From positions 1 through 44,504 of the forward strand of contig NZ_JAJIUJ010000057.1 in assembly GCF_020880415.1 (NCBI RefSeq): a DNA stretch of 44,504 bases. Reading direction: 5' to 3'. Below, piece after piece: positions 1 to 9,603 of the stretch. The translations under genes were made by a program, and so were the position numbers. Each line of letters starts with the position of its first letter. The stretch's first letter is position 1. This DNA is from Xanthomonas euvesicatoria pv. euvesicatoria (GTDB lineage Bacteria; Pseudomonadota; Gammaproteobacteria; Xanthomonadales; Xanthomonadaceae). Under the pieces are notes generated by a model that ran no database searches, was not told the origin of the DNA, and was given only the letters and a program-made list of their open reading frames with translations.

Positions 1-498
1 GACCAGACCAAGGACCTGTTCAAGAAGTGGCTGTTCTACGTCATCGGCACCTTGTTCTCGATGTCGATGCTGTCGGTGGTCACGGCCATGGTGCTCAAGT
101 TCACCGCCAAGGTGGCCGCCGCCTACTGGGCGGTCAAATTCATTCCATTCGGCAATGCCGAAGGCTTGTCCAGCCAGGCGCTACAGCAAGGCGGTATCGG
201 ACTGATCATGACGATGCTCATCATCACCGTCCCCACCATTGCCGCCGCGCTATGGCAGGGCAATATGGGCACGTTCCTCACTTACACAGCGTTTAATAAT
301 GCGGCATCCCCTGGCCCGCAGGGGCAGCCGGCTGGGTCGTATATGCCGCAACAGGCTCCTAAAGATAATTCAGTTACACCGCCATCATCTCTAGGTTCAG
401 CGGATCAGAGGGTTTCCGGCACTCCGCAAGCACCTCCGCCTCAAGAGGGTAGTGGTTCTAGAGGTGTCGCTAATCAGGGCGCCAGTCGGCTGACTTGA
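1..498 (+). CDS. virB6: VirB6-family type IV secretion protein, C-terminal part (5' end outside window)
   Basis: The frame is open from the first base and ends with TGA at 496-498, so about 165 C-terminal residues are present. VirB6 is the polytopic inner-membrane channel component of type IV secretion systems. Visible here are two hydrophobic segments (roughly residues 11-37 and 62-82 of the fragment, the second rich in Ile/Met/Thr), then a hydrophilic Pro/Gln/Ser-rich tail, as in Xanthomonas VirB6 proteins. The call is supported by the downstream DUF4189 gene and effector pair, which are typical companions of the chromosomal X-type T4SS. The tail uses many non-preferred codons and is visibly AT-richer than the membrane part. 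TrbL or another polytopic protein is the alternative; context favours VirB6. Confidence 0.75.
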   Translation, partial: DQTKDLFKKWLFYVIGTLFSMSMLSVVTAMVLKFTAKVAAAYWAVKFIPFGNAEGLSSQALQQGGIGLIMTMLIITVPTIAAALWQGNMGTFLTYTAFNNAASPGPQGQPAGSYMPQQAPKDNSVTPPSSLGSADQRVSGTPQAPPPQEGSGSRGVANQGASRLT

Positions 499-515
499 GT
501 CGAATTGAGGTATTT

Positions 516-1052
516 ATGAAATTGGGCTGGGCATTGATTTTTTCCACGCTTTGGACAGCGAATATTGCTAAGGCGGAGTAGGGCTGTCCGCCGGGCCAGT
601 ATCCTATTGGCGGCCAAGGTGTAGCTGCGTGCGCACCAATTCCGCAAGGAAATTCGACCGAACAGCAATCTCGCCCAAGTGGTAAATGGATAAAAACGTG
701 GGGAGCTATAGCGATGGGGTCTGTCGACTCTGTTTTTAGCTACGGCGTAACTACTGGCAAGCTGTCGAAATCTGAGGCTGAAAAGGATGCACTGAATCGT
801 TGCGCCTCCCATGGCGAAAAAAACTGCCAGATTGGGCTTGCCTACAAAAATCAATGCGCTGCTATCGCTGAGCCAAAAGTTAACGGGAAACCATTTTCAA
901 GTGGCCTTTCGAATTTTGTCGGTGCGGGCACTACCATGGAAGCAAGTAATGTCGCTTTGGAAAGGTGCAGAATTGAAAATAGATCCACGCCAGGAGTGGA
1001 GTGCAAGATTATCTATGAGGCATGCTCGGAGCCTATATTCAAAGCTTATTGA
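516..1052 (+). pseudogene. DUF4189 secreted protein gene interrupted by an in-frame amber codon
   Basis: Reading from ATG 516 gives a 21-residue signal peptide (MKLGWALIFSTL... ending AKAE), then TAG at 579-581, after which the same frame continues without interruption to TGA at 1050-1052. The continuation starts GCPPGQYPIGG and has the DUF4189 pattern: WGAIAMGS, a Lys/Ser/Glu-rich helix, and paired cysteines (RCASHGEKNCQIG, ALERCR, GVECKIIYEAC). I recall homologues reading AEQGCPPG here, so a single CAG-to-TAG change explains the break. A GAGG-type ribosome site lies 5' of ATG 516, 17 bases after virB6. An internal ATG at 714 could give a 112-residue product, but without the signal peptide an export-dependent protein should be non-functional. 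Members of this family often sit beside virB6 in X-type T4SS loci; their role is not settled. Confidence 0.75.
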
Positions 1053-1459
1053 TCAATATTTTAACTAGAGGCTTTACTGCGGGCATTTCTCAAAGCTAGG
1101 TCTGCCGGCCGACTACTGCTCCCTGTTGGCCAGCCACCGGAACGGTTACAGTTAGGAACTTTTGCCGGCTCAACGCAGTGTCTGCTCAGATGTTTGCGCG
1201 CTTCTACCCTGTCGCATACGACCCGAAAATCTGAGCTAGGTACCGGTAATAGTTGGCTTCTAGTGTATTAATTTCGCGTAGCCTTGCAGGCAGTCATGGC
1301 TCATGCGGACCGCTTATTTGCAAGTGCACTCTTGAATTTCTGCGGATCTTGCTAATACGCGCTGATACGATGTCAAGTATAATGCGCATCACCTCAATTA
1401 GAGCCAAAAACTCCGCATCTTCTATCGCGCAATGCGTGCATGCAGCAGAGGCATCTCCA
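1053..1459 (+). other. Gene-poor, AT-richer gap between the DUF4189 remnant and the effector operon
   Basis: I see no convincing gene in these 400 bases. Base composition is visibly richer in A and T than the later core genes, as in the preceding pseudogene. A perfect -10 hexamer TATAAT lies at 1378-1383, about 75 bases ahead of the lipoprotein gene, but no good -35 box is found at 16-18 bases, so it is only a possible promoter for the effector/immunity pair. On the minus strand a short frame (1294-1500) contains a stretch HCAIEDAEFLALIEVMR that faintly recalls the end of DEDDh exonuclease domains; this may be a decayed gene or chance. Confidence 0.4.
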
Positions 1460-2107
1460 ATGGCTCCCAAGATTATCGGCCGTTTCATTTTCCTCCTCAT
1501 GCCCCTCCTCGTTGCAGGATGCCAACCAATGACTACGCCATCCTCAAAAGCAGACGCGACGAGCAGCGATCCGACTTACCAGAAGAACCCGCATCCGATG
1601 CAGGCGTACCGGCTAACGATGACGATCGAGGATGCGCCGGGTCCGTTTGAATGGATCTCGGGCACGGCGTTCTACCAGATGACCAACCACAGGCAATGCA
1701 CGCCAATCGAGCCCATTGCCGGCGTGTGGAACAAGTCTGATGAACACGGCATTCCAATCAATTTTGAAAAGCGCGATGCATCCACCTACGTTGCGACGAT
1801 CTATGCCGATGGCATGATTGATGCGGACTACTATGGCAAGGGCGTCTGCCGGTGGGAACTCACTAGCGTGGATGTTTCGTTAAAGGCAACAGGGAAGAAC
1901 GAAGAAACACGGTTTCAGCCAGGTCTATACAAAGATAAAATATCGAGCGGCCTCCCGACTACGACCTATTTCTGGTCAGGCGGATATCCTAAAGATGAGA
2001 TGGACAACTACCCCGACTCAGGTCACTCAGACCCGACTCAATTTAAGGAAGATTTACGCAAACAGCTGTTCAAAGTGACTCTGATTGCCAGAAAGGACGC
2101 ATTATGA
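1460..2107 (+). CDS. Putative immunity lipoprotein (X-Tfi type) for the adjacent lipase effector
   Basis: 215 residues. ATG 1460 was chosen because it directly precedes a lipoprotein signal: Lys/Arg, a hydrophobic run, then lipobox VAGC with Cys21. The residue after Cys is Gln, not Asp, which fits sorting to the outer membrane. The mature part is hydrophilic and carries one more cysteine pair, in RQCTPIEPIAG and GKGVCRWEL, spaced as for a disulfide. The stop overlaps the lipase start (ATGA at 2104-2107), so the two are translationally coupled. In known X-type T4SS loci effectors are encoded next to periplasmic lipoproteins that neutralise them in the producer; immunity protein first, effector second, is the usual order. 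Function is inferred from context and exported nature; I do not recognise a named domain. Confidence 0.7.
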   Translation: MAPKIIGRFIFLLMPLLVAGCQPMTTPSSKADATSSDPTYQKNPHPMQAYRLTMTIEDAPGPFEWISGTAFYQMTNHRQCTPIEPIAGVWNKSDEHGIPINFEKRDASTYVATIYADGMIDADYYGKGVCRWELTSVDVSLKATGKNEETRFQPGLYKDKISSGLPTTTYFWSGGYPKDEMDNYPDSGHSDPTQFKEDLRKQLFKVTLIARKDAL

Positions 2108-3456
2108 AGCTGACCGCACAACAATATGCTGAGCTGGCAAGCGATGTTTATAGAAAGCCAGACGAAACGGGTGAGGATAGTCAAACGGCAAATATAGGCG
2201 GCATTTTGTATAAACGGCTCGAATACATTGACACACCTTCGGGCTATCAAGGCATCATCTATCAGCGCATAGATACGAGTGAAATTATTGTCGCCCATCG
2301 CGGCACCGAATTTGATCGTCAACCCAAACAAGATGGTGCCTACGCCGATGGCGGCATGGTCGCAGCTCGTCACAACTACCAAGCTGCCGATGCAATTGAA
2401 CTCACCCGACATGCAATGCAGATAGCTGAGCGTCAAGGCACGCGTGACGGGCATACGCCCGAAGTCACCGTCACCGGCCACTCGCTTGGCGGCGACTTGG
2501 CGCAAGTCACGGCACATCACTACGGCCTGAAAGGCGAGACCTTCAACGCCTACGGCGCGGTCAGCCTGGACCGACGTATCCCCGAAGGCGGCACCGATGT
2601 GATCAATCATGTGATGGCTGGCGATGCGGTCAGTGCTGCCAGCAAGCACTACGGCCAAGTGAAGGTCTATGCTTCGTCTCAAGAGATCGCCCTGCTTAAA
2701 CAAGCTGGCTACGAAAATACCCCCAGCGTGTTGGATGCGCGCAATCCAGCTGTAGCCATCCCGCTCGGTGACTCACACCGCATCCACAACTTCCTACCCG
2801 TCGATGGTAACGGCAAACCAGATCGCTCGGTGCTAGAAGATCCTAAATCGCAGCAGTTGGCACAGCAATATGCGCCAATGATCGACAAGTATCGCGACGA
2901 TGTTGCAATGCTGCGGGGCGGCCTGACCCTGGCATCACGCCACTTGCAGTCCATAAACGTAATCGATGGCATCAATCAGTTGCGCGATACCCTAGCCCCC
3001 GGTGCTGGCGCGGCGGAGATGGCAGCCGAGCGCTGGAAGGAAACGCAGCAGCGCATGGAGCGCGAAGACAAGCCGGTCTATGTGGCTCCTGGCTGGAAGC
3101 TGCCTCTGGGCAATACCCCAGCGCACTGCATGGATTCGGGCGCGGCGGCCATGTCCAATGATCCGCTGTACCGGTCCATCCACAGCAAACTGCCGCAGGG
3201 CACCTCCGATGCCGTCGCCATGCATGCCACCGTCGAGGCTAAACGTGCAGGCATCGTCAACGTCGACCAGCTGCGCAGCGTCACCGTGCAGGACGGCAAC
3301 GCCTGGATCGTCGGCAACACCCCGGGCTTCCGGGCCAAGGTGGATCTGGTGGCAGAGGCACCGCCGTTGCAAGGGGGCCAGCAACAGTTGCACGCACCGG
3401 ATACACAACGGACGCAGCCGGAGATGACCAAACCGACACCGGCGCGCGTGATCTAG
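2104..3456 (+). CDS. Class 3 lipase / DUF2974-like effector with XVIPCD-like C-terminus
   Basis: 450 residues. The N-terminal half is an alpha/beta-hydrolase of the lipase class 3 type: IIVAHRGTEF at about 61-70 (oxyanion region) and the nucleophile elbow TGHSLGGDLAQ with Ser127; Asp174 (HVMAGDAV) and His225 or His228 (DSHRIHNF) are plausible triad partners. A middle helical segment (about 240-335) leads to a C-terminal region, 340-450, with NDPLYRSIHSKLP, a helix MHATVEAKRAGI and VDQLRSVTVQDGNAWIV, then a Gln-rich tail. This is the layout of the XVIPCD signal that VirD4 of the X-type T4SS recognises. Expected role: a phospholipase-like toxin delivered into rival Gram-negative cells. No signal peptide is present, as expected for a T4SS substrate. 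The match to XVIPCD is by eye. Confidence 0.75.
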   Translation: MKLTAQQYAELASDVYRKPDETGEDSQTANIGGILYKRLEYIDTPSGYQGIIYQRIDTSEIIVAHRGTEFDRQPKQDGAYADGGMVAARHNYQAADAIELTRHAMQIAERQGTRDGHTPEVTVTGHSLGGDLAQVTAHHYGLKGETFNAYGAVSLDRRIPEGGTDVINHVMAGDAVSAASKHYGQVKVYASSQEIALLKQAGYENTPSVLDARNPAVAIPLGDSHRIHNFLPVDGNGKPDRSVLEDPKSQQLAQQYAPMIDKYRDDVAMLRGGLTLASRHLQSINVIDGINQLRDTLAPGAGAAEMAAERWKETQQRMEREDKPVYVAPGWKLPLGNTPAHCMDSGAAAMSNDPLYRSIHSKLPQGTSDAVAMHATVEAKRAGIVNVDQLRSVTVQDGNAWIVGNTPGFRAKVDLVAEAPPLQGGQQQLHAPDTQRTQPEMTKPTPARVI

Positions 3457-3594
3457 AACGATGGCTGATCAAAAACGACGATGTCAGCAATATGCTCCAG
3501 GAGCCTGGCCTGAGATACAGACGACGAACAGTATTGGAACATGGAAGTGGTGCTTGCCAAACATCAGAACTCGCCGCATCGCCCTGAGTGCTAT

Positions 3595-3614
3595 GAGGCG
3601 AGCTTGCTCGCCGC
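3595..3614. terminator. Short hairpin between the effector gene and the convergent unknown gene
   Basis: GGCGAGC at 3597-3603 and GCTCGCC at 3606-3612 form a 7-bp stem with a very small loop. No T-tract follows on either strand, so at best it is a weak terminator shared by the convergent genes ending at 3456 and 3618. Confidence 0.3.
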
Positions 3615-3617
3615 TCT

Positions 3618-4142
3618 CTACTGACACGCCTTGCCTTCCACCGTCATCTGCGCAGCGAACATGGGCACCTGCGGGATCTTGCCGGCAGCGGCTTGTTGCT
3701 TGGCGTCTTCCAGATAGATGCGCGACTGGCCCTGGCCATCGAGCTGCGGCTTGGCATCCACCGGCTTGCGCCATACGCGTACCACCGCTTGCTGTGACGG
3801 GCAGGCTGCACTTGGCACGCGGATCACATCGTTGAAGATCCAGCCCGAGGCGACACTGGGCGCGGCCTTGGCGAAATCCACGAAGCGTGCGCGTGGTTGA
3901 CAGGTGGGGCTGCTGCGGACCACCGACAATGTATACGGCTGTGCAGCATTTCCGGTAAACACGCCTTCCAGTCGTGCGCAGGCTTCCGGGATCTGACGCA
4001 AGGTGTGCACGGCGCCGACCGCTTGCGCGGTGCCGGGTGCGCGCGGCTTGAGTTCGGGCGTGGGATCGGCCGCAAACGCTTGGCTGGTCAGCAACAGCGT
4101 TGCGAGCATCGCGGCGTATTTTTGCGCAGCATGGTGGGACAT
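3618..4142 (-). CDS. Exported protein of unknown function
   Basis: 174 residues from ATG 4142, which has a well-spaced AGGAG upstream; longer in-frame starts lack a site. Residues 1-25 form a signal peptide (MSHHAAQKYAAMLATLLLTS, cleavage likely after AFA). The mature protein has no domain I recognise: an Ala/Pro segment, HTLRQIPEACARLEGVF, SPTCQPRARFVDF, a Ser/Ala-rich stretch with WIFNDVIRVP, a basic segment VVRVWRKP, and a C-terminal cysteine (GKACQ). Three or four cysteines suggest disulfides in the periplasm. It is divergent from hppA with about 250 bases between the starts. Confidence 0.8.
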   Translation of the reverse strand: MSHHAAQKYAAMLATLLLTSQAFAADPTPELKPRAPGTAQAVGAVHTLRQIPEACARLEGVFTGNAAQPYTLSVVRSSPTCQPRARFVDFAKAAPSVASGWIFNDVIRVPSAACPSQQAVVRVWRKPVDAKPQLDGQGQSRIYLEDAKQQAAAGKIPQVPMFAAQMTVEGKACQ

Positions 4143-4393
4143 GGACACTCCTGGGTCGACCGAATTACGTTGGCCGCAGGCTGTCACGCCGCAACTGAAC
4201 GACGCGCCAAAGCCATAACGCTGGTCGCCACGCACGGCGCGGCGCATACTCGGTCGCGATCCGGCCACCTGAACATTCGCGACGCGCATTACGGCCCAGG
4301 CGGCCGTCGAGTCCGTATTCGTCAGTCCACTCGTTGTGTGCATCGCCCTTGGTTCGTCCCGACCGGACGACATCCATTCTCTTGGGAGGGGTC
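4143..4393. other. Divergent intergenic region ahead of hppA
   Basis: About 250 bases between the two divergent starts. Apart from the ribosome-binding sites (AGGAG for the minus gene, GGGAGGGG for hppA at about 4383-4390) I see no clear promoter pair, riboswitch or repeat. Confidence 0.4.
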
Positions 4394-6421
<2,028 letters not shown>

Positions 6422-6428
6422 CGCTGCG

Positions 6429-6458
6429 ATGACCGCAGGTCACGTGACCTGCGGTCAT
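6429..6458. repeat. Perfect 30-bp palindrome just after hppA
   Basis: ATGACCGCAGGTCAC (6429-6443) is followed directly by its exact reverse complement (6444-6458), centred on CACGTG, seven bases after the hppA stop. As RNA it would make a stable 13-bp-plus hairpin and could act as a terminator or 3' stabiliser, but no T-tract follows. As DNA it looks like a dimer-binding site. No regulator gene adjoins it. Confidence 0.7.
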
Positions 6459-6708
6459 GAGGTCGGGAAGCAGCCGACCGACCGAACGCGTCGCGGCAGG
6501 TCCGAACCCGTCACTGCGGAAAGCGGCAACTGGGGCATAGGGACCGGGCCAATAAGGCGTCGCCGGGCCGGGGCATTTGCCCTTCCCAGCTCAGGATCGG
6601 CATCGCGCCGGGGCCCGCTGGCGGCCCCCATCGTCGATAAGAAGATGGCGCCATCAGGCAGAAGGGGCTGGCCTGTGCCGGCAAGCCCCCGTCCCGCCCG
6701 GCCTACGA

Positions 6709-7191
6709 TCACAGGCAGCCGATCAGGCCGTCATAGATCGGCGGTGCGCCGCTCGGCAGTGGCTTGAACAGCGGATTGGCCACCGCAAGCGTGCGATACA
6801 TCTCATCCAGGCGGGTACCGGCCTTCAACGGTGCCGTGCAGCGCCACACCCGGCTGTCCGACCGCAAGTAACCGCTACGCGGGTCGACGCTGACCTCACT
6901 GGCGCCGAAGGTCCAGATGCAGCTCCGCACCACCCCGGTGACGCGATGCACCGAGCAGCGGAAGCGCAGCGGCTGGTAGTCGCTGAAGTCGCCGCCACAA
7001 AAGGTGTCGCCGCAGATATTGTCGAAATCGCGGTCCAGCCGCTGCTCCAGATCGATGAACGCCTCCCAGCCCTCGCCATTGGCGGGCCAGTCCACCGCAT
7101 CCACGAAGGTGGGCGGAGGCGTCGCGGCGGCAGCGAACTGGGCGGTAAGGGACAGCAGCAGGAGAACCAGCAAACGCGCAAGCCTGGACAT
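6709..7191 (-). CDS. Exported protein of unknown function with several cysteines
   Basis: 160 residues from ATG 7191, chosen because AGGA sits seven bases upstream; an in-frame TTG six bases earlier has no properly placed site. Residues 1-24 are a signal peptide (SRLARLLVLLLLSLTAQFAA). The mature protein has at least six cysteines, in DNICGDTFCGGDF, RFRCSVHR, RSCIWTF, VWRCTAPL and a C-terminal GLIGCL, indicating a disulfide-rich periplasmic protein. No domain is recognised. It stands alone between hppA and ppa on the opposite strand. Confidence 0.75.
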   Translation of the reverse strand: MSRLARLLVLLLLSLTAQFAAAATPPPTFVDAVDWPANGEGWEAFIDLEQRLDRDFDNICGDTFCGGDFSDYQPLRFRCSVHRVTGVVRSCIWTFGASEVSVDPRSGYLRSDSRVWRCTAPLKAGTRLDEMYRTLAVANPLFKPLPSGAPPIYDGLIGCL

Positions 7192-7388
7192 GGGCAATTC
7201 CTATGCGGTGGATGAGCCTGCAGCGTGCGCCTCCGGCCGGGCCGCAACGATCAGGCAGCCACCCGCGATGAACGCGGGCTATGCCGCACGCAGCGGTCAG
7301 GACATTGCCCATTCAGTGTCGCTGCAGCGCAACAGCCGAACGCGTAGAATCGCGCTCCACACACTGCTGACGCCTCGGAGCTACCCGC

Positions 7389-7925
7389 ATGGGCCTTGAA
7401 CTGGTCACCTCTGGCAAGAATCTGCCGGAAGAAATCAACGTCGTCATCGAGATCCCCAAGGATTCGGAGCCGGTCAAGTACGAAGTCGACAAGGCCAGCG
7501 GGGCGATCTTCGTCGACCGCATCCTGTCGACCCCGATGCGGTATCCCTGCAACTATGGCTACGTGCCCAACACCCTGTGCGGCGATGGCGACCCGGCCGA
7601 CGTGCTGGTGGTGCTGCCCTTGCCATTGGTGCCGGGCTCGGTGGTGCGCTGCCGTCCGGTGGGCGTGCTGCGCATGAGCGACGAGGCCGGCAGCGACGAA
7701 AAGATCCTGGCTGTGCCGATCGAGAAGATCTTCTCCGGTTACGCGCACATCGAAGACATCAACCAGGTGTCCAGCCACTGGATGGAACGTATCGGCCACT
7801 TCTTCGAGCATTACAAGGACTTGGAGAAGGGCAAGTGGGTCAAGCTGGACGGCTGGGGCGGCGCGGCCGAGGCCAAGCGCATCCTGACCGAATCGGTGGA
7901 ACGCTACAATTCCGACGCACCCTGA
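7389..7925 (+). CDS. ppa: Inorganic pyrophosphatase, family I
   Basis: 178 residues, the usual size for prokaryotic family I enzymes, which hydrolyse cytoplasmic PPi to two phosphates with Mg2+. The signature DGDPADVLV at about residues 67-75 carries the metal-binding aspartates; [16 protein letters not shown] with its active-site Glu/Lys, the [13 protein letters not shown] segment and the C-terminal [20 protein letters not shown] are all present. CGGAG about ten bases before ATG 7389 serves as ribosome site. Alternative function is very unlikely. Confidence 0.97.
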   Translation: MGLELVTSGKNLPEEINVVIEIPKDSEPVKYEVDKASGAIFVDRILSTPMRYPCNYGYVPNTLCGDGDPADVLVVLPLPLVPGSVVRCRPVGVLRMSDEAGSDEKILAVPIEKIFSGYAHIEDINQVSSHWMERIGHFFEHYKDLEKGKWVKLDGWGGAAEAKRILTESVERYNSDAP

Positions 7926-8071
7926 TCCATCGATCGTGATGCTGCCCTGCGTGTAGGGGGCGATCGGGATCACGCTTCTGGCGTGATCCCGGTGACCGCA
8001 GTCGGCAGATTGGGTACATTGCCGAAAGCGTTTGGCCGGTGTCTGTCACCGGTGACTTCTGGGGAAGTGTC

Positions 8072-9187
8072 TTGCGTATTCTGTTTGTTGGGGACGAAGC
8101 CAGTCTTCCGTCCGACCTTGTCGACTACGTCGCCGACCTGGGCGACCAGTGGCAGGCGCAGCAGGTGGCCGATGGCAATTCGGCGATCGAAGCTGCCGCG
8201 CTGTCGCCGTTCGACGCCGTCATCGTTGCCCCGGTCCTGCCGGACCTGACTGCCGCCACCTTGCTGGGGCAAATCCGCACGCTGCGCCCGGACACCATTC
8301 GTATTGCGTTGATCGATGCGCAAGGCGGCCAGCGCACGCCGCCGGCCCGCATCATCGGCGTGGCGCATCGCTTCTTGCCGATGCCGCTGGCGCCCGAAGT
8401 GCTGCTCGAAGCGGTTACCAGCCTGGAGGAACTGCGCGAGCTGCTCAGCAATCCGCGCCTGCGCGCGGCGATCGGGCGGATCGAAAAGCTGCCCTCGCCC
8501 CCGCATTTGTACCTGAGCCTGATGCATGCGCTGGAAGAGGACGACGGCGCCGACGCGGCCGATATCGCCAAGCTGATCGCCGGCGACCCGGCGATCGCAG
8601 CGAAAGTGCTGCAATTGTGCAATTCGGCGTTCTTTTCCGGTGGCCGCAGCATCACCGACCTGCGCACGGCGGTGACCCGCCTGGGCGTGGCGACGCTGCG
8701 CGACCTGGTGCTGGCCAGCGAAGTGTTTTCGGTCCAGACGCTTACGCCGGCCGAGCGCAACGCGATGCAGCGCCGCGCCCTGCTCTCTTCGCGCCTGGCG
8801 GCCAAGGTGCTTCCGCCGACCAGCGCAGAACTCGGTTCCACCGCCGCACTGCTGGCCGACATCGGCTTGCTGCTGCCGGGCGTACGCGACGAGCGCGAGG
8901 CGCCGGCCGAAGGTGGCGACGAACGCCTGGGTCACACCGAAGCCGGCGCCTACCTGCTCGGCCTGTGGGGCTTGCCGATGCCCATCATCGAAGCGGTGGC
9001 CTTCCATCGCCATCCGCTGCGTTCCAGCATGCGCAGCTTCTGGGTCACCGGCGCAGTGCATGTCGCCACGGCATTGGCCAGCGGCGAAAGCGTGGACGAA
9101 GAGTACCTGACCAAGGTCGGCGTCATCGCCCGCCTGCCGAGCTGGCGCGAACAGGCCGATACGTTGCTGGGGCTTGCCGAGGCGTAA
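8072..9187 (+). CDS. Degenerate-receiver HDOD-domain signalling protein
   Basis: 371 residues from TTG 8072, preferred because GGGGAAG lies four to five bases upstream and the protein then begins MRILFVGDE like a receiver domain; an in-frame GTG at 8039 would add 11 residues. Residues 1-120 have receiver-like alternation, but the phosphoacceptor position reads IVAPVLPDLT, with Ala53 where Asp is expected, so it probably is not phosphorylated. Residues about 135-330 form an HDOD domain (LYLSLMHALEED, DIAKLIAGDPAIAAKVLQLCNS, TDLRTAVTRLGVATLRDLVLA, and the AYLLGLWGLP / EAVAFHRHP region). HDOD proteins act as scaffolds in bacterial signalling; the partner cannot be told from this locus. Confidence 0.85.
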   Translation: MRILFVGDEASLPSDLVDYVADLGDQWQAQQVADGNSAIEAAALSPFDAVIVAPVLPDLTAATLLGQIRTLRPDTIRIALIDAQGGQRTPPARIIGVAHRFLPMPLAPEVLLEAVTSLEELRELLSNPRLRAAIGRIEKLPSPPHLYLSLMHALEEDDGADAADIAKLIAGDPAIAAKVLQLCNSAFFSGGRSITDLRTAVTRLGVATLRDLVLASEVFSVQTLTPAERNAMQRRALLSSRLAAKVLPPTSAELGSTAALLADIGLLLPGVRDEREAPAEGGDERLGHTEAGAYLLGLWGLPMPIIEAVAFHRHPLRSSMRSFWVTGAVHVATALASGESVDEEYLTKVGVIARLPSWREQADTLLGLAEA

Positions 9188-9209
9188 GTCACTCACATGC
9201 GGCATCCCG

Positions 9210-9240
9210 AAAAAAGCGCGGCCAAGGCCGCGTTTTTTTT
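9210..9240 (+). terminator. Intrinsic terminator after the HDOD gene
   Basis: A run of A, then CGCGGCC (9217-9223), a minimal loop, GGCCGCG (9226-9232) and eight T (9233-9240). Placed 23 bases after the stop codon; it is the expected end of the HDOD transcript. Confidence 0.85.
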
Positions 9241-9550
9241 ATGCCGTTTCTTCGACCGCCCTGCATGGGGCCGTTGCGCCAGGGCCGCGCGTTGCAAGCC
9301 TTGGTCTGGGCGATGTGTCACGGCACTCACCCCAAGCGCACCGCACTACAGGCAGACAATGCGCTCAGGCGCTGTGGAAGCTGCCCGAGAAGAAAGACTG
9401 CAGTTCTTTGCGAGCGGAGTCGCTGAGCAACTTCCACATCCTGCGCGCGTTTTTCGCGGAACTGCCGCACCGCTTGAGTCGCGCAGCGATGACTTCGCAT
9501 CTAAATCACGCGCCGCATGCGCATTGCCTCATCGCAACAGGGCACTGCAT
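9241..9550. other. Gene-free stretch between two terminators
   Basis: About 310 bases bounded by the HDOD terminator and the terminator of the minus-strand receptor gene. Open frames cross it, but none has a ribosome site plus plausible codon use. I see no repeat, RNA gene or promoter that I can defend. Confidence 0.5.
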
Positions 9551-9585
9551 AAAAAAAGACGGGCCTTGCGGCCCGTCTTTCATTT
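9551..9585 (-). terminator. Bidirectional-looking terminator of the TonB-receptor gene
   Basis: AAAGACGGGCC (9555-9565), loop of four, GGCCCGTCTTT (9570-9580): an 11-bp perfect stem. Read on the minus strand it is followed by a run of T (complement of the A-run at 9551-9557), 24 bases beyond the receptor stop codon. Confidence 0.85.
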
Positions 9586-9603
9586 ACTACGCGCGTCGAT
9601 GAA

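Noticed and set aside
1294..1500. Minus-strand frame with HCAIEDAEFLALIEVMR resembling an exonuclease end
   Set aside because: Too short and too weak for a call; overlaps the start of the lipoprotein gene. Kept only as a possible remnant.
6429..6767. A 112-codon plus-strand frame after hppA
   Set aside because: It begins inside the palindrome, has low-complexity Arg/Pro/Ser content and no ribosome site.
9241..9426. A 61-codon plus-strand frame after the HDOD terminator
   Set aside because: It starts right after the terminator T-run without promoter or ribosome site.
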